In this document: positions 38,696 to 47,329 of the stretch, piece after piece
How the letters are laid out: each line of letters begins with the position of its first letter
Position numbering within the stretch: position 1 is the first letter of the stretch
NCBI RefSeq assembly: GCF_026341515.1
Contig: NZ_JAPEOK010000002.1
Location: 124,001-188,000 of the forward strand
Direction: 5' to 3'
Source: Streptomyces sp. NBC_00878
GTDB lineage: Bacteria; Actinomycetota; Actinomycetes; Streptomycetales; Streptomycetaceae
Length of the DNA: 64,000 bases
The notes under the pieces: generated by a model
Seen by the model: only the letters and a program-made list of their open reading frames with translations
The model's database searches: none
Told to the model about the DNA's origin: nothing
Translations under genes and position numbers: made by a program

Positions 38696-39181
38696 ATGGA
38701 CCGAATCGACACGACCGCCTTCGCGTCGCTCGACCGCACGCCCGACCGCACGCCCGACCGCACGCCCGGCGGGGCGTCGCTGTCGGCGGTTCCGGTCACG
38801 ACCGCGGCGATGGCCCGTGCCCATGTCCGGGCCGTGGTGCTGGAGCGATGGAACTCCCCGTCCCGCAGGGCGACGGAGCCGGCTCTCATCGATCTCCTGC
38901 TCGTCGTCTCGGAGTTGACCGCGAACGCCATTCGCCACGGGGATGGGCTGGCCGGGTTCGAGGTGACGCCCACGCATGAGGGGGTGAGGCTGACCGTGCA
39001 CGACAACAGTGACGTCATCCCCGCCGCGGTCTACGGCTCGGGCCACCTTCCCCCGGTGCACCACGGCAACGGCTACGGCTGGCCGCTGATCATCCGGCTG
39101 TCGCGCGAGATCGCCGTCGACAGACGTCCGGGAGGCGGCAAGACCATCCGCGTTGTCGTGCCGCTCCAGACTTCGCCGTAG
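38696..39181 (+). CDS. HATPase-domain anti-sigma-type ATP-binding protein
   Basis: A 161-residue RsbW/SpoIIAB-like protein. The N-box helix is LLLVVSELTANAIRHGDG, the G1 region is VRLTVHDNSDVIP and the late ATP-lid segment is GNGYGWPLIIRLSREIAVDRRPGGGKTIRVVVP. A DRTPDRTPDRTP repeat near the N-terminus comes from a 12-bp tandem repeat (38732-38767). ATG at 38696 follows AGGGACGACCGAT. It probably phosphorylates an anti-anti-sigma factor or holds a SigB-type sigma; the sigma genes 2-4 kb away are candidate partners. Confidence 0.85.
   Translation: MDRIDTTAFASLDRTPDRTPDRTPGGASLSAVPVTTAAMARAHVRAVVLERWNSPSRRATEPALIDLLLVVSELTANAIRHGDGLAGFEVTPTHEGVRLTVHDNSDVIPAAVYGSGHLPPVHHGNGYGWPLIIRLSREIAVDRRPGGGKTIRVVVPLQTSP
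38732..38767. repeat. 12-bp tandem repeat, three copies
   Basis: GACCGCACGCCC is repeated three times in frame, coding for DRTP units near the N-terminus of the anti-sigma-type protein. The proline-rich insert is outside the HATPase fold. Confidence 0.85.
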
Positions 39182-39198
39182 GAGTTCCTCACCGTTCC

Positions 39199-39546
39199 TC
39201 ACCACGGCATGAACACGTGAATGTCCTTGCCCTTCTCGGCCGTCACCACGCTCACCTGGTCGCACAGCGTATGGATCAGGTGCCATCCCACGCCCCCGTC
39301 GTTCCGGCCGGGGCGGAAGGGCCGGGGCGCCGGTGGTGTGGTGCTGGTGTCGTGCACCGTCACGTGCACACCGTCGAACGTACGCCGCATGCGCAGGACG
39401 AACGGCCCCGGTGCGTACTGCACCGCGTTCGCGGCCAGCTCCGTGACCACCAGCAGGATGTCGTCCCAGCGCTCGGGTTCGGTCGGCGGGGACGCGCGCG
39501 TCAGGGCAAGGAGAAACGCCTCCGCGGCAAGTCGTGCGCCCGTCAC
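39199..39546 (-). CDS. HATPase-domain anti-sigma-type protein, start uncertain
   Basis: At least 115 residues of an RsbW-like ATPase: WDDILLVVTELAANAVQYAPGPFVLRMRR (N-box), VHVTVHDTS and GVGWHLIHTLCDQVSVVTAEKGKDIHVFMPW (lid and last strand). The listed GTG at 39546 has no ribosome site. The frame stays open upstream and reads LPAEETYTQTTEFGGEPPDV, which looks like part of the family fold, so the true start is probably earlier. The only candidate found is CTG at 39603, preceded by GGGACGACAAA. It is convergent with the previous anti-sigma gene (17-base gap), and the frame is continuous back to the O-mannosyltransferase stop. Confidence 0.7.
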   Translation of the reverse strand: MTGARLAAEAFLLALTRASPPTEPERWDDILLVVTELAANAVQYAPGPFVLRMRRTFDGVHVTVHDTSTTPPAPRPFRPGRNDGGVGWHLIHTLCDQVSVVTAEKGKDIHVFMPW

Positions 39547-39744
39547 GTCGGGCGGTTCGCCGCCGAATTCGGTGGTCTGGGTGTACGTCTCCTCAGCAGG
39601 CAGTTTGTCGTCCCAACGCGGCTCGGTCGCCCTCTCGCCCTCCCCAGCCGGCTCCCTGTGGGGCGGTGGCGCTTGCTTTGCTTCCCATCGTTGCTGCTTC
39701 CCGACGGCAAAGGGGCTTACTCGTCCGGTCCGGTGCGGATGACG

Positions 39745-41460
39745 TCAGATCCAGGTGTCGAGCCACATGCGCGAGTGCCAGTCGGAGTACGGGATCGTCG
39801 TGCCCGCATAGATCGGGAAGAAGTAGACGAAGTTCCAGACGATGAGCAGCACCAGGACCCCCGCGCCCACCGCTCCCCGGGCCCGGCGATTCTCACTCGA
39901 CCCCGGCGGCCCCAGCATCGCGCCCACCAACATCGCGACGGCCAGGCACAGATACGGCACGAAGGCGACCGCGTAGAAGGAGAAGGTCGTACGGTCCTGA
40001 TAGTGGAACCACGGCAGATAGGCCGAGCCCACCGCACACAGGACGGCTCCCGCGCGCCAGTCGCGGCGCAGCGCCCACCGGTAGAGCAGATAGAGGAGCG
40101 CGAAGCACGCCGACCACCACAGCAGGGGCGTCCCGAGCGCGAGGATAGCCTCCGAGCAGCCGGACGCGGTGCGGCAGCCGTCCCGTGCGAAGTCCGTCTC
40201 GTAGGAGATCGCCACCGGCCGCCCCAGGATCAGCCAGCTCCACGGGTTGGACTCGTACCGGTGCCAGTCGCTCAGCCCCACGTTGAACTCGTAGACCGCG
40301 GACTCGTAGTGCCACAGGCTGCGCAGGGGGGCCGGGATCCATGACCACGGGCCGCCCCGGTCGTCCGCCCAGTGGCGTCCGTAGCCCTTGTCGGTCAGGA
40401 ACCAGCCGGTCCAGGTCGTGACATACGTGACCATGGCGACCGGTGCGAGGGACAGCGCCGACCAGCCGAGATCCTTGCGCAGCACCGCCAGGTACGGGCG
40501 GCGGGCCCCGGCGACGCGGCGGGAGCCGACGTCCCACAGCACGGTCATCACCATGAAGAACGCCAGGACGTAGAGGCCGCTCCACTTGCTGGACGACGCC
40601 AGGCCCAGGCAGACACCGGCCGCGAGGCGCCACGGCCTTACCCCCGTCCCCGCACGCTCGCCCGTGTGCCGGTGCGGGCCCGCGAAGCCGTCCGCGTCCA
40701 CCGGCAGGGCTTTTGCGAGACGGGCCCGCGCCCGGTCCCGGTCGACCAGCAGGCACCCGAACGCCGCCAGGACGAAGAACATGACGACGAGGTCGAGCAG
40801 AGCGATGCGGCTCATCACGAAATGCAGGCCGTCCACCGCCATCAGCAGCCCGGCGAGACAGCCCAGTGCCGTCGAACGGAACAGCCGGCGGCCTATTCGG
40901 CACAGCATGAGCACCGACAGCGTGCCGAGCACCGCCGTCATGAAGCGCCAGCCGAAGGGGTTCAGACCGAACATCCACTCACCGAGGGCGATCACCCACT
41001 TGCCCATCGGCGGGTGCGCCAGAAAACTCCCGGCGTCGGACAGCGGGATCACCTGAGGGTCCGCCAGGATCTGCGCGTCGGCGATCTTGCGGTCCGGCCA
41101 CGTCCCCTCGTAACCGAGCTCGAGCAACGACCAGGCGTCCTTGGCGTAGAACGTCTCGTCGAAGACCACGGCCCGCGGCCGGCCGAGGTGCCAGAAGCGG
41201 ATCGCTCCGGCGAGGAGGGCGACGAGGACCGGACCGAGCCAGCCCATCGCCCTCGCGGCGCGGTACGCCAGTGCCGGGCTGAGGCCGAGGGCCTCCCCGA
41301 CGCGCGTGCCCGGTTCCGGAAAGGGCGGGACCAGGAGGTCGCGGGTGTCGGACCGTGGGCCGGCCGTGTACCCGAACCGGTGCAGCCGCCTCACCCAGGG
41401 AGAGGACTCCGTCTTCGCGCGGGCTTCGGCGTCCACCTGCGCCGCGATGTCACTGGTCAC
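39745..41460 (-). CDS. Polyprenyl-phosphate-mannose protein O-mannosyltransferase (Pmt)
   Basis: A 571-residue integral membrane GT39 enzyme transferring mannose from polyprenyl phosphate mannose to Ser/Thr of exported proteins. VVFDETFYAKDAWSLLELGYEG carries the catalytic Asp-Glu pair, and DAGSFLAHPPMGKWVIALGEWMFG matches the family. Eleven or so membrane segments follow, with an extracytoplasmic block (TDKGYGRHWADDRGGPWSWIPAPLRSLWHYESAVYEFNVGL) and the end SDWHSRMWLDTWI. GTG at 41460 is six bases after TACGAT, suggesting a leaderless transcript. Streptomyces usually encodes one core Pmt, so this may be that gene or a second copy. Confidence 0.92.
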   Translation of the reverse strand: MTSDIAAQVDAEARAKTESSPWVRRLHRFGYTAGPRSDTRDLLVPPFPEPGTRVGEALGLSPALAYRAARAMGWLGPVLVALLAGAIRFWHLGRPRAVVFDETFYAKDAWSLLELGYEGTWPDRKIADAQILADPQVIPLSDAGSFLAHPPMGKWVIALGEWMFGLNPFGWRFMTAVLGTLSVLMLCRIGRRLFRSTALGCLAGLLMAVDGLHFVMSRIALLDLVVMFFVLAAFGCLLVDRDRARARLAKALPVDADGFAGPHRHTGERAGTGVRPWRLAAGVCLGLASSSKWSGLYVLAFFMVMTVLWDVGSRRVAGARRPYLAVLRKDLGWSALSLAPVAMVTYVTTWTGWFLTDKGYGRHWADDRGGPWSWIPAPLRSLWHYESAVYEFNVGLSDWHRYESNPWSWLILGRPVAISYETDFARDGCRTASGCSEAILALGTPLLWWSACFALLYLLYRWALRRDWRAGAVLCAVGSAYLPWFHYQDRTTFSFYAVAFVPYLCLAVAMLVGAMLGPPGSSENRRARGAVGAGVLVLLIVWNFVYFFPIYAGTTIPYSDWHSRMWLDTWI

Positions 41461-41466
41461 CGGGTC

Positions 41467-41487
41467 ATCGTAGGGAACGGTTGTTCC
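41467..41487 (-). promoter_or_regulatory. Leaderless -10 box and overlapping palindrome for the Pmt gene
   Basis: On the reverse strand TACGAT (41472-41467) is six bases before the GTG start. Immediately upstream the perfect inverted repeat GGAAC-GGTT-GTTCC (41474-41487) lies in the -35/-10 spacer, placed to block RNA polymerase if bound. Confidence 0.5.
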
Positions 41488-41650
41488 TCTTATGGGTTTT
41501 CGGCCACCCCCTCGATGGAGTGGCCGGGCGAGACGGCCGGGTGAGAAACGGCCGCGAACGCACGTCTGTGCCCGCCGTGCGCGACGGCGGGCACAGGGCT
41601 GTGCGGAAAGGAGGGCGCGTCCGGGCCCCCGCTTCGGGCGGCGGCCGGTC

Positions 41651-43696
41651 CTAGTCGGTCACGTCCGAGACCCTCCAGCGCTGGTTGGAGCCGGAGTTGG
41701 GCGTCCACAGCGTGACGGCGGCACCGTCGTTGGTGGCCTGGCCGCCGACCTCCAGCAGGCGTCCGGTGGCGGCGTTGACGAGGGTCCAAGTGCCGTCGCC
41801 GGTCGTCGACATGATCCACTGGGTGGCCTTGTCGCGCGGACCGGAGTCGGCCTCCAGCACCGGGGCGCCGTCACGGACCGCCAGGCGCTTGCCCTCCACC
41901 GCGTTGGTGAACACGTACCGCTGCCGGTTGCCGGTGTCGCCGGAGATCTGCCGCAGCTTCCACTCCTGGCCGGCCGCGTCTCCAGCCGAGGTCCTGATGA
42001 CCAGGCTCGTGCCGTTGTCGGCGACGGTGAGCGACTTGCCGCTCTGGACGCCGGTCAGCTCGTAGGTGTGGCCCTTGCGCAGTTCGGCGGCGTCCTTCGC
42101 GACACCCGAGACGCCCTTGACGACGAAGGAGGTCACCGACTGCGCGGGCACCGTGAAGGTGGCCCTGAGGTCACTCACCTTGACGGCCCTGTGGCGTTCG
42201 AGCTTGCCGTCGGCGCTGGTCACGACCGGCGTGACGGTGGCACTGCGGCTGACCTTGCCGAACTTCGACAGGTCGACCGTGACCGTGCGGGCGGCGGTGG
42301 TGCTGTTGACGTGGACGACCGTCGCGCCGTTGCCCTTCTTGGAGACGGCGGCGGCGCTGGACGTGTCGTCCGTCTTGATCAGCCGGTCACCGGGCTTGAT
42401 GTAGTGCGTGAAGTTCCGGGCCGTGTCGAACTTCGTGTTCGTGTGGATCGGGCACGATTCGAGGGTGTCCGTCGAGGTGCAGCTGAACGGGAGCTGGATG
42501 CTGCCCCAGTTGCCGCCCTTGGCCGACTCGCCGCCCGGCTTCATGTTGTCGTAGTCCTCGACGGGCTGCCAGAACACCCAGGCCTTGGGCTCCAGTTCAC
42601 GCAGATCGTCCACGATGCGCTGGGCGAGGCCGAGCCCCGGCCGCATGTCCGTGAAGCTCTGCCCGTCGCCCCAGTCGCCCTCGACCTCGCTCTGCCACAG
42701 CGGTTTGTCGGCCGCCTTCGCCAGGTCACGTACGGTGGTCCGCTGGCCGGTGCCGTAGGTGTGGACGTTCATCTGGCCGACGAGGTCCCGCACTTCCTGC
42801 GGGTAGGTGTTCCAGTTCGTCGAGAAGATGGACGGGTTGGTCTCGTCCATCGCGGAGATCTCCGCCTTGGTCTTCGCCTTCTCCAGCGCGGGAGTCAGGG
42901 CCTTGATGACCTTCTGCTGGAGCTCGGGGCCGATGTGCGCCCCCTCCTGACGGCCGCCGACCGGCTTGCCGTCGGCGCCCAGACGGGTGCTCCAGTAGCC
43001 GGTGTTGGGCTCGTTGAAGGGGTCGACGGTGTCGACCTTGATGCCCTCGGCCTTCTCGAGACGCTTGGTCGCGCCCGCCATGTAGGCGGCGAAGTCGTCG
43101 ACGGACTCGGCCTTGAGCTGGTCCTCGGTGGCGTTGAACCCGCCGGATACGTAACCGCTCTTCGTCATGAACCACGGCGGGGAGTTGCTGAACGTCTCCC
43201 AGTGGTCGATGTCGTTCTTGATGCGGTCGACCCACCAGCGCTGGGTCGCGTCGGCGTCCTTGTTCCAGTCCGCCGGGTCGTCGGCGCTCCACCAGTCGGT
43301 GTCCTCGCGGGTGGTGCCTGCCGGGGCCTTCCACCAGCCCTCGACGGCACCGCCGGCGCGCAGGTAGTCCTCGACGTCCGGGGCGTTGCCGCCGCCGATG
43401 TTGTAGCGGGCGATGTTCAGCGCCAGGCCGTCGTCCCCGAAGAGGAGCCTGGCGAGCTTCTCGCGTATCTCCTGGGGGTAGTCCCCGGTGGCGTTGGCGA
43501 ACCAGACCAGGCTGGTGCCCCAGCCCTCGAACTTCTCCTGCTCGTACGAGGGGTCGGGCCGGACGGTGACGGCTGCGGGGTCCGCCGCCGTCACCTGTGC
43601 GGTGGACGACGGGGCGGAGACCAGAGCGGCCCCGGTGGCCAGGGCGGTGAGGCCGGCGGCTCCGAGGAGCCGTCTGCTGCGGGTGCGGCGTGCCAT
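41651..43696 (-). CDS. Secreted GH30 endo-beta-1,6-galactanase-like enzyme with CBM13
   Basis: A 681-residue exported enzyme. The signal peptide (RRTRSRRLLGAAGLTALATGAALVSAP) is followed by a GH30 barrel: FEGWGTSLVWFANATGDYP, INIGGGN region, acid/base Glu229 in DPFNEPNTG, nucleophile Glu337 in WQSEVEGD. After the barrel comes a beta-sandwich (about 430-540), and the C-terminal part (about 545-681) is a ricin-type trefoil ending NQRWRVSDVTD. This architecture is that of GH30_5 endo-beta-1,6-galactanases of Streptomyces, which cut side chains of arabinogalactan proteins. GGGAGCACACG supports ATG at 43696. It is the last gene of the operon. Confidence 0.88.
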   Translation of the reverse strand: MARRTRSRRLLGAAGLTALATGAALVSAPSSTAQVTAADPAAVTVRPDPSYEQEKFEGWGTSLVWFANATGDYPQEIREKLARLLFGDDGLALNIARYNIGGGNAPDVEDYLRAGGAVEGWWKAPAGTTREDTDWWSADDPADWNKDADATQRWWVDRIKNDIDHWETFSNSPPWFMTKSGYVSGGFNATEDQLKAESVDDFAAYMAGATKRLEKAEGIKVDTVDPFNEPNTGYWSTRLGADGKPVGGRQEGAHIGPELQQKVIKALTPALEKAKTKAEISAMDETNPSIFSTNWNTYPQEVRDLVGQMNVHTYGTGQRTTVRDLAKAADKPLWQSEVEGDWGDGQSFTDMRPGLGLAQRIVDDLRELEPKAWVFWQPVEDYDNMKPGGESAKGGNWGSIQLPFSCTSTDTLESCPIHTNTKFDTARNFTHYIKPGDRLIKTDDTSSAAAVSKKGNGATVVHVNSTTAARTVTVDLSKFGKVSRSATVTPVVTSADGKLERHRAVKVSDLRATFTVPAQSVTSFVVKGVSGVAKDAAELRKGHTYELTGVQSGKSLTVADNGTSLVIRTSAGDAAGQEWKLRQISGDTGNRQRYVFTNAVEGKRLAVRDGAPVLEADSGPRDKATQWIMSTTGDGTWTLVNAATGRLLEVGGQATNDGAAVTLWTPNSGSNQRWRVSDVTD

Positions 43697-43815
43697 CGTG
43701 TGCTCCCAACTACGGTGTTGGCGCTGCGGTGTACCTCCCGCCCGTCGGGCAGGAGGGATGGCCCTCGAACCAGCGCGGTGCCGTTCGAGGAGTCGGCGGT
43801 GTGCGGGGGAGTGGG

Positions 43816-45858
43816 TCAGCCGGCGGGCTGTCGCACCACGGCGACGTCCCTGGGCCCGAGGACGAGACCGCCCTCGGTGTCCGTGTCGCCGACCAGGATC
43901 TCTCCGGTGAGGCCGGTCAGCGGCACGTTCCCGTCGGTCCGGTTGACCAGGAACAGGAAGCGGCCGTCGGGTCCGCGGCGTACGGTCTGCTCGACCGATC
44001 CCCGTGCGTCGGCGGGCAGTTCGCTCTGTACGCCCGCCGGGTCGAGCAGCCCCGGCAGCAGACCGGCAAGCCCGTCGGCGCCGAGCCGGGTGGAGACATA
44101 CGAGGCCGAACCCCGGCCCACCGCACGGCGCGTGACGGCGGGCCTGCCCGCGTACGTCCCGGTGCGGTAGCGGGCCAGCACCTCGACCGCCGGGTCGGTG
44201 ACGGTGATCCGGTCGGTCCACAGGGTGCCCGGGCCGGCGCCGTCCAGGTCGACGCTGTCCCCTTCGAGCAGCGGCCCGAACTCCTCGATACGGATGCCGA
44301 GGAGGTCGCGCAGCGCTCCCGGGTGGCCGCCGAGCCAGACGTGGTCGTTCTCGTCGACGACACCGGAGAAGTACGTGGTGACGAGGTGGCCGCCGGTCTC
44401 GACGTACCGCGTGAGCTCCTTGGCCAGCGGAGCCGGGATCACGTGCAGGACGGGCGCGATCAGCAGGTCGTACCGGTCGAGGTCGGCCGAGGTGGTGACG
44501 ACGTCGGCCCGGACGCCGAGGGCGAGGAGGGCGGAGTACCAGTCCAGCGCCTCCTGGCGGTAGTCGAGCAGGGCGGTCGGGTGGGAGTCCTGCTCGCTCG
44601 CCCACCATGATTCCCAGTCGTAGACGATTCCGACGCGGGAGGGTTCGCGCTCGGTGCCCGCGACCGGGGCCAGGGCCTTGAGGGTCTGGCCGAGGGCGGT
44701 GACCGCGCGGAAGACCTCGCTGTCGGCACCGGCGTGCGGCACCATCGCGGAGTGGTACTTCTCGGCACCGGCCGCGGACTGGCGCCACTGGAAGTAGCAC
44801 ACGGCGTCGGCGCCGTGCGCGACGTGCAGCAGCGAGTCGCGGGCCAGGTCACCCGGCCGCTTGGCCACGTTGACGGGCTGCCAGTTGACGGCACTCGTGG
44901 AGTGCTCCATCAGGAACCACGGACGGCCGTTCGCGATACCGCTGGTGAGGTTCGCGGAGAAGGACAGCTCGTCGCGGTCCTGCGGGCCCGGGTGGACGTA
45001 GTGGTCGTTGGAGACGAAGTCGATCTCGCCCGCCCAGTCCGGGTAGTTCATGCCCTTGGTGTTGCCCATCACCATGAAGTTGGTGGTGATCGGCACGTCC
45101 GGCGTGATCTCCCGCAGTACGTCCCGCTCCGCGCGCAGGTACTCCTTCAGCGCGTCCGAGGAGAAGCGCTTGAAGTCCAGCTGCTGCGTGGGGTTCGGGT
45201 GGGAGGCGGCCAGCCGCGGCGGCAGGATCTGCTCCCAGTCGCTGTAGCGCTGCGACCAGAAGGCCGTGCCCCAGGCGTGGTTGAGGGCGTCGAGGGTGGT
45301 GTACCGGTCGCGCAGCCAGTCGCGGAAGGCACGGGCCGCGTCGTCGGAGTAGTCGTAGATGTTGTGGCAGCCCAGCTCGTTGGAGATGTGCCAGGCCACC
45401 AGCGCGGGATGGTCCGCGTACCGCTCGGCCATCGTCCGCACCAGACGCAGTGCGTGGGTGCGGAAGACGGGCGAGGTGGGGCGCCAGTGCTGCCGCGCCC
45501 CCGGCCACACCGTCTCACCGGCGGCGGTCACCGGAAGGATCTCCGGGTGCGCCGTGGTGAGCCAGGGCGGCGGGGACGCGGTGGCGGTGGCCAGGTCGAC
45601 CCCGATGCCGCTCTCGTGCAGCAGGCCCATGATCTCGTCGAGCCAGCCGAAGTCCCACTGGTCCTGGGCCGGCTGGATGCGGGCCCAGGAGAAGATCCCC
45701 ACGGAGACCACGTTGACACCGGCCTCACGCATCAGCCGGACATCCTCGTCCCACACCTCGCGAGGCCACTGCTCGGGGTTGTAGTCGGCGCCGTACGCGA
45801 GGCATGGGGTGGAGTCACCGTCCGGCCCGTTCAGCTGGGACAGGAGGGTGGAGATCAT
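43816..45858 (-). CDS. GH42 beta-galactosidase
   Basis: A 680-residue intracellular enzyme without a signal peptide. YGADYNPEQWPREVWDEDVRLMREAGVNVV is the GH42 opening; the acid/base is Glu161 (HISNELGCH) and the nucleophile Glu318 (FLMEHSTSAVNWQ). A class I glutamine-amidotransferase-like trimerisation domain (about 395-600) and a small C-terminal beta domain follow, as in characterised GH42 enzymes. It probably hydrolyses imported beta-galacto-oligosaccharides released by the downstream GH30. It lies between the solute-binding protein and GH30 genes in one transcript. Confidence 0.94.
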   Translation of the reverse strand: MISTLLSQLNGPDGDSTPCLAYGADYNPEQWPREVWDEDVRLMREAGVNVVSVGIFSWARIQPAQDQWDFGWLDEIMGLLHESGIGVDLATATASPPPWLTTAHPEILPVTAAGETVWPGARQHWRPTSPVFRTHALRLVRTMAERYADHPALVAWHISNELGCHNIYDYSDDAARAFRDWLRDRYTTLDALNHAWGTAFWSQRYSDWEQILPPRLAASHPNPTQQLDFKRFSSDALKEYLRAERDVLREITPDVPITTNFMVMGNTKGMNYPDWAGEIDFVSNDHYVHPGPQDRDELSFSANLTSGIANGRPWFLMEHSTSAVNWQPVNVAKRPGDLARDSLLHVAHGADAVCYFQWRQSAAGAEKYHSAMVPHAGADSEVFRAVTALGQTLKALAPVAGTEREPSRVGIVYDWESWWASEQDSHPTALLDYRQEALDWYSALLALGVRADVVTTSADLDRYDLLIAPVLHVIPAPLAKELTRYVETGGHLVTTYFSGVVDENDHVWLGGHPGALRDLLGIRIEEFGPLLEGDSVDLDGAGPGTLWTDRITVTDPAVEVLARYRTGTYAGRPAVTRRAVGRGSASYVSTRLGADGLAGLLPGLLDPAGVQSELPADARGSVEQTVRRGPDGRFLFLVNRTDGNVPLTGLTGEILVGDTDTEGGLVLGPRDVAVVRQPAG

Positions 45859-45908
45859 CGTGGTCCTTCCGGTGTGTCACAAGGGGGCGGCGTCGGGGCG
45901 TGCGTCGA

Positions 45909-47246
45909 CTACTCGACGGTGAAGCCCTGTTCCTTGCCGTACTTGACGGACGCGTCCTGCCAGGTCTTGAGGGCGTCGGTCAGCTTGGTGCTACCGACGT
46001 AGGCCTTGCCGACGGTGTCGTTGAAGATCGAGTTGGCGTACTGCTGGAAGGGCAGGTACGACCAGTCGGAGGCGACGTTGGCCGCGGAGTCGGCGAAGAT
46101 CTCGTTGGCCTTCTGCCCGTCGAAGTACTCGAACTCCTTGTTCTGGAACGCGCTGTCCTGGAGCTCCGCGGTGGTCGCCGGGAATGCGCCCTCGTCTATG
46201 CGGGTCTGGACGCCGGCGCCGGAGTTGGCGTACTCGACGAAGGCGTAGGCGAGTTCCTTGTTCTTGCCGAGCGTGGGCAGGGCCAGGGAGCTGCCGCCGT
46301 TCTCCGTGCTCGCCTTGTCACCCTTGGTCCAGGCCGGCATCGGGGCCGCTCGCCAGTCACCGGCGGCGTTCGGCACGCCGGTGACGAAGTTGGCGGGCAT
46401 CCAGGCGCCGCTGGGCAGTGTGGCGAGGGTGCCGTCGCCCAGGCCCTTGTACCAGTCGTCGGTCCAGCCGTTGATGGGCGCGACGAGCTTCTCGTCGATG
46501 AGCTTCTGCCAGGTGTCGGTGTACTTCTTGGCACCCGCGTCGTTGAAGTCGATCTTCACTTTGGTGCCGTCGACCTTGTAGGGACGCGAACCGGTCTGCC
46601 ACAGCAGGCTGGTGGTCAGACCCGCGTCGCCCGCGTCGGCGGCGATGAAGACCTTGGGGTCGGCCTTGTGCAGCTTGCGGGCCGCCTCGACGTACTCGTC
46701 CCAGGTGGTCGGGACCGCGACCTTGTACTTGTCGAAGACCTTCTTGTTGTAGAAAAGCGCCATCGGGCCGGAGTCCATCGGCAGGCCGTAGACCTTGTCA
46801 CCGTCGCTCACGGCGTTCCACGGGCCGGGGGTGTACTTGGCCTTGAGCTTGTCGGCGCCGAAGGGGGCCAGGTCGCTGAGGCCCTTGGTGAGGGCGTACT
46901 GGCTCAGCGCGAAGTACTCGACCTGGGCGACGTCGGGGACGCCCTTCTCGGCGGAGATGGCGTTCGACAAGGCGGTGTAGTGCTTGTCACCGGACCGCTC
47001 GCCGACGAGGTTGATCTTGACCTTGGGGTACTTCTTCTGGAAGTCCGCGGCGACGGTCTTGAGGGTGGGCTCCCAGGCCCAGACCGTGACCGAGCCGCCC
47101 TTCTTCAGGGCCGCCTGGATGTCCCCGGCGGAGACCGCCTTCTGGCCGGAGCTGTCGTCGTCGGAGCCGCCGCAGGCGGTCGCCCCCATGGCGAGGGCGG
47201 AGAGGAGAGCGATGCCGCGCAGCAGGCGGCTTGTGGTTCGGCGCAT
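45909..47246 (-). CDS. ABC-transporter sugar-binding lipoprotein
   Basis: A 445-residue extracellular solute-binding protein (family 1). The lipobox is in ALAMGATACGG. The mature part starts KKGGSVTVWAWEPTLKTVAADFQKKYP, with GVPDVAQVEYFALSQ and VYGLPMDSGPMALFYNKKVFDKYKVAVPTTWDEYVEAARKLHK, all typical of oligosaccharide binders. ATG at 47246 follows GGAAGCACCTCC; upstream in-frame codons add an unconserved arm. It follows the two permease genes; no ATPase is present, so a shared MsiK-type ATPase probably powers the system, as in other Streptomyces sugar importers. Confidence 0.93.
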   Translation of the reverse strand: MRRTTSRLLRGIALLSALAMGATACGGSDDDSSGQKAVSAGDIQAALKKGGSVTVWAWEPTLKTVAADFQKKYPKVKINLVGERSGDKHYTALSNAISAEKGVPDVAQVEYFALSQYALTKGLSDLAPFGADKLKAKYTPGPWNAVSDGDKVYGLPMDSGPMALFYNKKVFDKYKVAVPTTWDEYVEAARKLHKADPKVFIAADAGDAGLTTSLLWQTGSRPYKVDGTKVKIDFNDAGAKKYTDTWQKLIDEKLVAPINGWTDDWYKGLGDGTLATLPSGAWMPANFVTGVPNAAGDWRAAPMPAWTKGDKASTENGGSSLALPTLGKNKELAYAFVEYANSGAGVQTRIDEGAFPATTAELQDSAFQNKEFEYFDGQKANEIFADSAANVASDWSYLPFQQYANSIFNDTVGKAYVGSTKLTDALKTWQDASVKYGKEQGFTVE

Positions 47247-47329
47247 GGAGGTGCTTCCACTTCTTCGTGGGTGGGACAGGGCGAGGGGGAAAGAGACGGG
47301 GCCGCGGGGGGTGGGGGCCTGAGGGCGGG

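Noticed and set aside
36859..38979. One 706-codon frame spanning the MEDS gene and beyond
   Set aside because: Only about residues 77-255 look real; the coding signal moves to another frame at 37618, and the rest overlaps the PRC-barrel and anti-sigma genes out of frame.
41492..44170. Open frame of 892 codons antisense to GH30
   Set aside because: It is a shadow frame over GH30 and part of GH42, with no recognisable domain and repeated Gly/Val/Arg composition.
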